Positions 7,462 to 12,732 of a stretch of DNA of 12,732 nt are shown here, piece after piece. Position numbers and translations under genes: made by a program. The DNA lies in NCBI GenBank assembly GCA_946221045.1, contig CAMIIY010000021.1, positions 1-12,732 of the forward strand, read 5' to 3'. Each line of letters starts with the position of its first letter. The first letter of the stretch is position 1. The DNA is from an uncultured Oceanospirillaceae bacterium (GTDB taxonomy: Bacteria > Pseudomonadota > Gammaproteobacteria > Pseudomonadales > Balneatricaceae). The notes under the pieces were generated by a model. The model searched no databases. It was not told where the DNA came from and worked only from the letters and a program-made list of their open reading frames with translations.

Positions 7462-7467
7462 TATAAT
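7462..7467 (+). promoter_or_regulatory. Probable ndk promoter (-10 box)
   Basis: A perfect TATAAT lies just after the isc terminator. The sequence 17 bp upstream (TGTTTT, 7439-7444) is a poor -35 and coincides with the terminator T-run. Expected start near 7474, giving a leader of about 98 nt before the ndk ATG. Confidence 0.55.
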
Positions 7468-7478
7468 CCGCACCGCTT

Positions 7479-7549
7479 GAGGTGGTATCCAAAAACATGC
7501 AGCAGGCACCTTGATGGGTGTTTGTCTGTTTTTAGATACCTCTTTTTTT
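7479..7549 (+). promoter_or_regulatory. Terminator-like hairpin in the ndk 5' leader
   Basis: GAGGT (7479-7483) pairs with ACCTC (7538-7542), ATC (7487-7489) with GAT (7535-7537), and AAAAACA (7491-7497) with TGTTTTT (7527-7533). An apical CACC/GGTG stem sits at 7507-7510 and 7517-7520. The base is followed at once by seven T (7543-7549), with another seven T at 7553-7559. It lies between the ndk promoter and the ndk ribosome binding site, so it could attenuate ndk or end a short RNA. The stem has a 3-nt bulge and a mismatch; strength is unmeasured. Confidence 0.45.
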
Positions 7550-7571
7550 ATATTTTTTTGGAGCTAAATAC

Positions 7572-7979
7572 ATGGCTACTGAACGTACTCTGTCTATTAT
7601 CAAACCGGATGCTGTTGCTAAAAACGTTATCGGTGAAATCGTAACACGCTTTGAAAAAGCCGGTCTGAAAATCGTTGCCATGGAAATGAAGCAGCTGAGC
7701 CAGGCGGAAGCTGAAGGCTTTTATGCGGAGCACAAAGAGCGTCCTTTCTTTGGTGATCTGGTGTCTTTTATGACGTCTGGTCCGGTCGTTGTTCAGGTGC
7801 TGGAAGGCGATAATGCAATTGCGCAAAACCGTGAACTGATGGGTGCTACCAACCCTAAGGAAGCGGCAGAAGGCACTATCCGCCGTGATTTTGCTGAGTC
7901 TATTGATGCGAATGCTGTACATGGCTCTGACTCTGCTACGTCTGCTGAGCGCGAAATCGCTTACTTCTTCGGCAAGTAA
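7572..7979 (+). CDS. ndk: Nucleoside diphosphate kinase
   Basis: 135 residues (E. coli 143; the shorter C-terminus ends at the conserved EIAYFF). Ndk moves the gamma phosphate between nucleoside triphosphates and diphosphates through a phosphohistidine, balancing NTP and dNTP pools. The catalytic histidine is His117 in NAVHGSDS (114-121). KPDAV (11-15) and the RPFF loop (57-60) are also conserved. GGAG (7560-7563) gives ideal spacing to the ATG. It has its own promoter and terminator, so it is probably monocistronic. Location between iscX and rlmN follows the Pseudomonas order. Confidence 0.98.
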   Translation: MATERTLSIIKPDAVAKNVIGEIVTRFEKAGLKIVAMEMKQLSQAEAEGFYAEHKERPFFGDLVSFMTSGPVVVQVLEGDNAIAQNRELMGATNPKEAAEGTIRRDFAESIDANAVHGSDSATSAEREIAYFFGK

Positions 7980-7990
7980 TTGCTGTCGCC

Positions 7991-8025
7991 AACGCCTGTG
8001 CCCTAGTATTAGGTACAGGCGTTTT
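7991..8025 (+). terminator. Intrinsic terminator after ndk
   Basis: AACGCCTGT (7991-7999) pairs perfectly with ACAGGCGTT (8015-8023), and an inner CCTA/TAGG stem (8002-8005, 8010-8013) closes a GTAT loop. A run of four T (8022-8025) follows, then GCG and four more T. Strong stem, short T-run. Confidence 0.75.
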
Positions 8026-8057
8026 GCGTTTTAGGCGCTGTAACTGAGAGTTTTGTT

Positions 8058-9194
8058 ATGACTGAAGCACAATCCAAAGTAAATTTACTGGGGATGACAC
8101 CCGCCAAGCTGGAAGCCTTTTTCGAGGAAATTGGTGAAAAGCGTTTTCGTGCGGTTCAGGTGCTGAAGTGGATTCATCAGTTGGGTGCCACTGATTTTGA
8201 GCAGATGACCAATATCAGCAAATCGCTGCGCGAGAAGTTGAGCGGAATTGCTGAAATTCGTGAACCCGAGGTATTGCTGGAAAAAACGTCAAAGGACGGT
8301 ACTCAGAAATGGGTGATTCGTACCGAAGGCGGTTCCAGCGTGGAAGCAGTTCTGATTCCGGAAGGTGAGCGTAAAACGCTCTGTGTCTCTTCACAGGTTG
8401 GCTGTTCACTGGACTGCAGCTTTTGCTCTACCGGTAAGCAGGGCTTTAACAGTAACCTGACTACGGCAGAGATTATCGGTCAGCTGCGTATCGCGATTCG
8501 GGCGAGTGGTAAATTTGATACCACTGCGCAGCGTGCGGTAACCAATGTGGTATTGATGGGCATGGGTGAGCCGCTCATGAACTTTGATAACGTGGTGGAT
8601 GCGGTGCAGCTGATGATGGAAGACAATGCGTATGGTTTATCCAAACGCCGCGTTACCTTGTCGACAGCAGGCGTAGTACCAGCGATTGATAAGCTGCGTG
8701 AAGTCACCGATGTGTCCCTGGCTGTTTCGTTGCATGCACCTAATGATGCTTTGCGTGATGAGTTAGTGCCGATTAATCGGCGTTATCCCATCAAAGAACT
8801 GGTTGCGGCCTGTAATCGTTATTTGGCTAATTTGAACGACAAACGTGTTATTACAGTAGAATACACGTTGATGGCGGGTGTGAATGATCAGCCTGAACAT
8901 GCACGCGAACTGGTCAAGATCCTGCGTCGCATGCCATCCAAACTAAATTTGATTCCCTTTAATCCATTTCCTAATTCTGGCTATGAACGGCCGTCAGAAG
9001 ACGCTATTCTCGCTTTCAAAGAGATTGTGGTGCAGGGTGGTATTGTGACAACCGTGCGTCGTACCCGGGGTGATGAAATAGATGCAGCCTGTGGTCAGCT
9101 TGTTGGTCAGGTGGCAGACCGCACCCGTCGTAGTCAAAAATATATTCCAGTCGTTCAAGAAGCTGTCAGCGGGGAGCCAGACAGGCTGCAATAG
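8058..9194 (+). CDS. rlmN: RlmN, dual-specificity rRNA/tRNA adenine-C2 methyltransferase
   Basis: 378 residues. RlmN is a radical-SAM enzyme that methylates C2 of A2503 in 23S rRNA and A37 in some tRNAs. The [4Fe-4S] motif is Cys116-x3-Cys120-x2-Cys123 (CSLDCSFC). Cys345 (DAACGQL) is the methyl-carrying cysteine (E. coli Cys355), and Cys109 corresponds to the resolving E. coli Cys118. GMGEPL and the N-terminal helical domain are present. Cfr resistance methylases are related, but the housekeeping context and overall match favour RlmN. Weak ribosome binding site GAGAG (8047-8051). It depends on the ISC system encoded upstream for its cluster. Confidence 0.97.
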   Translation: MTEAQSKVNLLGMTPAKLEAFFEEIGEKRFRAVQVLKWIHQLGATDFEQMTNISKSLREKLSGIAEIREPEVLLEKTSKDGTQKWVIRTEGGSSVEAVLIPEGERKTLCVSSQVGCSLDCSFCSTGKQGFNSNLTTAEIIGQLRIAIRASGKFDTTAQRAVTNVVLMGMGEPLMNFDNVVDAVQLMMEDNAYGLSKRRVTLSTAGVVPAIDKLREVTDVSLAVSLHAPNDALRDELVPINRRYPIKELVAACNRYLANLNDKRVITVEYTLMAGVNDQPEHARELVKILRRMPSKLNLIPFNPFPNSGYERPSEDAILAFKEIVVQGGIVTTVRRTRGDEIDAACGQLVGQVADRTRRSQKYIPVVQEAVSGEPDRLQ

Positions 9195-9198
9195 GAGA
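9193..9198 (+). promoter_or_regulatory. Ribosome binding site deciding the pilW start
   Basis: AGGAGA overlaps the rlmN stop codon. It is 3 nt from GTG 9202 and 6 nt from GTG 9205, so the second GTG is preferred. The ATG at 9200 is out of frame and reaches a stop after two codons. Confidence 0.65.
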
Positions 9199-9204
9199 CA
9201 TGTG

Positions 9205-9972
9205 GTGAGAGGGATTTGTCAGTTTGTCGTTGGGGTCTGTTTTCTTGTCTTGATGGGCTGTGGCGCTCAGCAGCAAAAGCCCGGTGTCAGTGACATCTCA
9301 ACGTATGAAGTGTATTCGCGCCTTGGCTTTGAATATCTGCAGGAAGGCGATACCGGCAACGCAAAGCAGTCGTTTCAGCGTGCTATCGAAATGAACAGCG
9401 GTTATGCGGAGGCGCATAACGGTTTGGCACTGGTTTTCCAGCTGGAAGGTGATACCGCTCTCGCGGAGAGTTATTACCGCAAAGCGACCAAGCTGGCACC
9501 TGACTCTGCGATGATGCATAACAACTTCGGCGCATTTCTGTTTGCCAGCGGGCGTTACGAAGAAGCCTGTCAGGAGCTGGCCAGAGCGACTGAAGATCCT
9601 TTCTATAACCGCCGCTCCCAGGCTTTTGAAAACCTGGGGCGCTGCTACCGGCTTTTGCAGCGTGATGATGTTGCTAAACATGCGTTTCAGCGTTCACTGC
9701 AGGTTACACCTAATCGCCCCGTATCCCTCGTTGAACTGACCGATCTTCTGGTCGATCAGAACCAGCCTTTAGAAGCCAGCAAATACTTTGACCGCTTCCT
9801 TGAACTGGTTGAAAAGCGTCAGGTGGAACACTATGCGAAAAGTCTTTGGGTAGGTATCAGGCTTGAACGTTTGCGTGGCAATACCAGCCGTGCGGCAACC
9901 TATGCATTGATTCTGAAAAACCTATATCCGGATTCTGAAGAATATCAACAATATAAGGAGTCTTCCCGTTGA
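9205..9972 (+). CDS. pilW: PilW/PilF, type IV pilus biogenesis TPR lipoprotein
   Basis: 255 residues from the GTG at 9205 (GTG 9202 would add one residue). In Pseudomonas the protein (PilF) is the pilotin that takes the PilQ secretin to the outer membrane. The N-terminus is a lipoprotein signal: basic start, hydrophobic stretch FVVGVCFLVLMG, then lipobox L-M-G-Cys19. The residue after Cys is Gly rather than Asp, compatible with outer-membrane sorting. The mature part has about six tetratricopeptide repeats, clear ones being GDTGNAKQSFQRAIEMNSGY, GDTALAESYYRKATKLAPDS and GRYEEACQELARA. The frame is open further into rlmN, but that would bury the signal peptide. Its stop overlaps the rodZ start by 4 nt. 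It implies a type IV pilus encoded elsewhere. Confidence 0.93.
   Translation: MRGICQFVVGVCFLVLMGCGAQQQKPGVSDISTYEVYSRLGFEYLQEGDTGNAKQSFQRAIEMNSGYAEAHNGLALVFQLEGDTALAESYYRKATKLAPDSAMMHNNFGAFLFASGRYEEACQELARATEDPFYNRRSQAFENLGRCYRLLQRDDVAKHAFQRSLQVTPNRPVSLVELTDLLVDQNQPLEASKYFDRFLELVEKRQVEHYAKSLWVGIRLERLRGNTSRAATYALILKNLYPDSEEYQQYKESSR
9955..9960 (+). promoter_or_regulatory. Ribosome binding site deciding the rodZ TTG start
   Basis: AAGGAG lies 8 nt before TTG 9969, inside the end of pilW. No ATG or GTG is available at that spacing in frame, which supports the TTG start and a TTGA overlap with the pilW stop. Confidence 0.75.
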
Positions 9973-10943
9973 GCAGTGAAGAACAAGCGGGACAGGACCT
10001 GTCGGCTACGGCCTGTTGGGGCGACACGCTGAAAATGGCGCGTGAAGCGCGTGAATGGCCACAGTCTCATGTGGCGGCTCAGCTTAATTTGCCCGTAAGT
10101 TATATCAATACACTGGAAAACAGTTCGGTGGTTGGGCTCCCCAGCATCGTATTTGCCCGTGGTTATGTGCGTGCTTATGCACGGTTATTAAAGCTGGATG
10201 ATAACGCGGTAGTCGGTGAATTTGATCAGTCTTTCCCGGGCAATTCTGCTAATCAGGCGGGTCAGATCAAGTCGGTGTCGCGGATACGCCAGCAAGCGAA
10301 AGTGAATGATCCTCTGATGAAGCTGGTAACCTGGCTGTTTGTGCTGGGTATTCTGTTTCTCACCTACTGGTGGTGGCAGACTCAGTCGGGTTCAACCGTT
10401 GCCGATCCGGCTACGGCTGAGCCGGCGCAAGTCCAGCCGGAAGATGCCCCAGTGGTAAATGAGGACGGAACTTTAGTGCTGCCTAAGCTGGATGAAATGC
10501 CGGAAGTTGTTGAGCCGGCAGTGGAAGAAAATACGCCGATGGCGGCTTCTGAACCTGAGCCTGTGTACCTGAGTGAAGAAGAGCTGAATGCTCTGCAAGA
10601 TCAGTTGGCGCAGTCACCTGAAGCAGAACCAGCAGACGTTTTATCTGAGCAGGCACCTGTGGATGAGCCAGTGGCTACTTCCGAAGGTGCTGAGCTGGGT
10701 CTGAGCATTGAGTTTGTTGGCGATTGCTGGGTGTCTGTTCGGGATGCCGCCTCTAATAAAAGCCTGGTTGCGGAAATTCGTCGTAAAGGGCAGGTTCTCA
10801 GCCTGAATCCTGAAGCAGCGGTGAAAATTACGCTGGGTGCAGCCAATGCTGTTGGTCTACTGACTTTCAACGGGGAAGCAATTGACCTTGACCAGTACAA
10901 CAATAACAACGTTGTACGGCTGACCCTGCCGCAGGTGCAATAA
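9969..10943 (+). CDS. rodZ: RodZ, cell-shape (MreB-linked) membrane protein
   Basis: 324 residues from a TTG start. RodZ links cytoplasmic MreB to the periplasmic elongation machinery. Domains: a cytoplasmic HTH domain of the RodZ type at about 15-85 (LKMAREAREWPQSHVAAQLN, then VFARGYVRAYARLL); one membrane segment at about 118-136 (KLVTWLFVLGILFLTYWWW); an acidic, Pro/Glu-rich periplasmic linker at about 145-240; and a C-terminal DUF4115 beta domain from about 246 (IEFVGDCWVSVRDA to NVVRLTLP). The order pilW-rodZ-hisS is standard, except that ispG, normally next, is absent. An internal ATG (residue 23) would remove the start of the HTH. Confidence 0.93.
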   Translation: MSSEEQAGQDLSATACWGDTLKMAREAREWPQSHVAAQLNLPVSYINTLENSSVVGLPSIVFARGYVRAYARLLKLDDNAVVGEFDQSFPGNSANQAGQIKSVSRIRQQAKVNDPLMKLVTWLFVLGILFLTYWWWQTQSGSTVADPATAEPAQVQPEDAPVVNEDGTLVLPKLDEMPEVVEPAVEENTPMAASEPEPVYLSEEELNALQDQLAQSPEAEPADVLSEQAPVDEPVATSEGAELGLSIEFVGDCWVSVRDAASNKSLVAEIRRKGQVLSLNPEAAVKITLGAANAVGLLTFNGEAIDLDQYNNNNVVRLTLPQVQ

Positions 10944-10967
10944 CTGCAGAAGTACAAGGTAAAAGTC

Positions 10968-12242
10968 TTGGCAAAAATACAAGCCATTCGTGGCATGAAT
11001 GACATCCTGCCGGTCGACACGCCGGTCTGGCAGTATCTGGAACAGACAGTTCAGAACGTGCTTTCAGCCTATGGTTATTCTGAGATCAGAATGCCGGTGG
11101 TTGAGCAGACGAATCTCTTTAAGCGCTCTATTGGTGAAGTTACCGATATTGTTGAAAAAGAGATGTATACCTTTGAGGACCGCAATGGCGAAAGCCTGAC
11201 TCTTCGGCCTGAAGGTACAGCGGGCTGTGTGCGCGCGGCAGAAGAGCATGGTCTGCTGTTTAACCAGATGCAGCGACTGTGGTATCGCGGTCCTATGTTT
11301 CGTTATGAAAAGCCGCAGAAAGGTCGTTATCGGCAGTTTCATCAGATCGGTGTTGAAACCTTCGGTATGGGCGGTGCAGATATTGATGCCGAAGTGATTC
11401 TGCTCAGCGCTCGTTTTTGGAAAGAACTGGGCTTGCTGGATGCGGTAACGCTGCAACTCAACTCGCTTGGCAGCAATGAGGCCAGGGCGGCATATAAAGA
11501 TGCGCTTGTGGCATACCTGTCGGGATACAGTGACCAGCTTGATAAGGATAGTCAGCGTCGCCTGGCATCTAACCCATTGCGAATACTGGATAGTAAGGAC
11601 GAAAAAACCCAGTCCATTCTGGCTGATGCACCCGTGTTAAGTGATTATCTTGATGATGATTCCAAAAAGCATTTCTCAGAATTAACCGCAATTCTGGATC
11701 GGGCCGGAATAGATTACGAAATTAATCCGCGCTTGGTTCGTGGACTGGATTACTACTGTAAAACTGTCTTTGAATGGGTCACCGATAAGTTGGGCGCGCA
11801 GGGCACTGTGTGCGCCGGTGGGCGTTATGATGGTTTGGTGAAGCAACTGGGGGGGAAGCCTACGCCGGCAGTGGGTTTTGCCATGGGCGTTGAGCGGTTG
11901 GTGCTGTTGCTGGAGACACTTGGATCAGTCCCTGAGCAAGTGCGACAGCCTTTTGATTTGTATCTGGCGGCAGATAGCAAAGGGCTGCAGGCTGAAATCA
12001 TGCTACTGGCAGAAGAACTTCGGTCAACGGTCAATGGTCTGCGTATCCGGGTTCACTGTGGTGGTCTCAAAAATATCAGTCAGAAAGCCCAGCAGACAGG
12101 CGCTCCGCTGGTGGTCTTGTTAAAAGGCTCGGCAGAGAACGGATTATCGGCTACCCTGTGGCATCGGGGTGAACCGGTGTTTGATATTGGCCGGGATATA
12201 CTTCCTGCAAAGATTGCTGATGCTTATCAGCAGAATGCATAA
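10968..12242 (+). CDS. hisS: Histidyl-tRNA synthetase
   Basis: 424 residues, the E. coli length. This class II synthetase charges tRNA-His. Seen in order: N-terminal [10 protein letters not shown] (6-15); motif 2 [12 protein letters not shown] (79-90) and [12 protein letters not shown] (119-130); the histidine-specific motifs LVRGLDYY (256-263) and GGRYDGL (284-290); motif 3 GFAMGVERL (303-311); and the C-terminal anticodon-binding domain. The TTG start at 10968 is required because the first ATG falls inside the conserved RGMND motif; AAGGT (10956-10960) is its ribosome binding site. Only 24 bp separate it from rodZ. It contains a run of seven G at 11849-11855. Confidence 0.97.
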   Translation: MAKIQAIRGMNDILPVDTPVWQYLEQTVQNVLSAYGYSEIRMPVVEQTNLFKRSIGEVTDIVEKEMYTFEDRNGESLTLRPEGTAGCVRAAEEHGLLFNQMQRLWYRGPMFRYEKPQKGRYRQFHQIGVETFGMGGADIDAEVILLSARFWKELGLLDAVTLQLNSLGSNEARAAYKDALVAYLSGYSDQLDKDSQRRLASNPLRILDSKDEKTQSILADAPVLSDYLDDDSKKHFSELTAILDRAGIDYEINPRLVRGLDYYCKTVFEWVTDKLGAQGTVCAGGRYDGLVKQLGGKPTPAVGFAMGVERLVLLLETLGSVPEQVRQPFDLYLAADSKGLQAEIMLLAEELRSTVNGLRIRVHCGGLKNISQKAQQTGAPLVVLLKGSAENGLSATLWHRGEPVFDIGRDILPAKIADAYQQNA

Positions 12243-12261
12243 AACGACAGAATAACAGGCA

Positions 12262-12267
12262 AGAGGG
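12262..12267 (+). promoter_or_regulatory. Ribosome binding site for the yfgM GTG start
   Basis: AGAGGG is 7 nt before GTG 12275. No ATG lies in this position, so the GTG is the likely start. Confidence 0.6.
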
Positions 12268-12274
12268 AACAGAG

Positions 12275-12732
12275 GTGGCTGAATTACGCACCGAAGAAGA
12301 ACAGGTTCAGGCGCTGAAACAGTGGTGGAAAGAGAATGGTAAATCGTTGCTGTTAACGGTTGCCGTGTCTTTGGCTTTGGTAGCTGGCTGGCAGGGTTGG
12401 CAAAAACAACGTGCTGCCGCCTCTGAGGCCGCCTCTATTACCTATCAGAATATGATGGATGCAGTGGCGGGTGCGCTGGGCCCGCAGCAGGATCAGGCTA
12501 AACTGGCTACAGCACGTCATTTGGCGGGTGAGCTGGTATCTGAGTTTGATGGTACTGCTTACTCACACTATGCCGGACTGGTGCTTGCGCGTCTGGCCGT
12601 AGAACAGAATGAACTTGATCAGGCTTTGGAGCAATTGGACTGGGTGCTTGATCAGAACCCGGGTGCGCCGGTACGTACTCAGGCGGTGATTGGTAAAGCG
12701 CGTATTCTCTCCGTGCAGGATCAGTCTGAAGC
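12275..12732 (+). CDS. yfgM: YfgM family, SecYEG-associated membrane-anchored TPR protein (partial, 3' end outside window)
   Basis: 152 complete codons from the GTG start to the window edge; family members are about 200-215 residues. YfgM is an inner-membrane protein with a periplasmic TPR-like domain that contacts SecYEG and PpiD and helps hand over secreted proteins. The N-terminus MAELRTEEEQVQALKQWWKE is typical, followed by one membrane segment (about 23-43, GKSLLLTVAVSLALVAGWQGW) and periplasmic helices with repeats such as LAVEQNELDQALEQLDWVL. It follows hisS by 32 bp; in related genomes bamB and der come next. Confidence 0.92.
   Translation, partial: MAELRTEEEQVQALKQWWKENGKSLLLTVAVSLALVAGWQGWQKQRAAASEAASITYQNMMDAVAGALGPQQDQAKLATARHLAGELVSEFDGTAYSHYAGLVLARLAVEQNELDQALEQLDWVLDQNPGAPVRTQAVIGKARILSVQDQSE

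Noticed and set aside
7420..7644. 74-codon open frame spanning the iscX-ndk gap
   Set aside because: It runs across the terminator, promoter and leader into ndk in another frame, has low-complexity Phe/Leu-rich content, and shows no family features.
9082..9204. Upstream ATG start for pilW inside rlmN
   Set aside because: It would place 40 extra residues before the lipoprotein signal peptide, which must be N-terminal; a ribosome binding site sits at 9193-9198.
1..12732. Mobile elements, CRISPR arrays, tRNA or rRNA genes, defence genes
   Set aside because: None seen: no transposase, no spaced direct repeats, no tRNA-like cloverleaf noticed by eye, and every gap is under 170 bp and accounted for.

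Overview
The window is an ordinary-looking core chromosome segment of a gammaproteobacterium. The gene order is that of Pseudomonas and its marine relatives, and the moderate base composition plus small departures from the Pseudomonas layout suggest an Oceanospirillales-type marine bacterium. The genus is an inference; no 16S or other marker gene is present. Thirteen of the fifteen genes can be matched to well-known families with intact key residues. suhB is full length but has lost much of its active site, and yfgM is cut by the window end.

Layout. Positions 1-86 hold a short perfect hairpin and a 34-bp palindromic two-way terminator that ends suhB (minus strand, 87-899). suhB and trmJ are divergent across a 119-bp gap with probable promoters for both. 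trmJ (tRNA methyltransferase) is followed by a 156-bp regulatory region. This region has two abutting IscR type-1 operators over a clear sigma-70 promoter, and it drives iscR-iscS-iscU-iscA-hscB-hscA-fdx-iscX (1916-7402), a complete ISC iron-sulfur cluster operon with gaps of 35 bp or less. A terminator-like hairpin follows, then ndk with its own promoter and a long, structured, terminator-like 5' leader, then another hairpin terminator. The last block, rlmN-pilW-rodZ-hisS-yfgM (8058 to the right edge), is tightly packed and probably co-transcribed.

How the genes work together. IscS supplies sulfur, IscU is the scaffold, HscB/HscA drive cluster release, Fdx supplies electrons, IscA is a carrier, IscX modulates IscS, and [2Fe-2S]-IscR closes the feedback loop on the promoter. 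RlmN, a radical-SAM enzyme, is a client of this pathway. SuhB and TrmJ, with RlmN and HisS, fit a general theme of stable-RNA synthesis and modification. PilW (type IV pilus pilotin), RodZ (cell-shape protein) and YfgM (SecYEG-linked) are envelope proteins.

No mobile element, CRISPR array, tRNA or rRNA gene, or evident horizontal transfer was seen. The most noteworthy observations are the degenerate SuhB active site, the terminator-like ndk leader, the tandem IscR operators with a possible leaderless mini-ORF, the absence of ispG between rodZ and hisS, and a run of four consecutive genes with non-ATG starts. I did not find a convincing new biological system.
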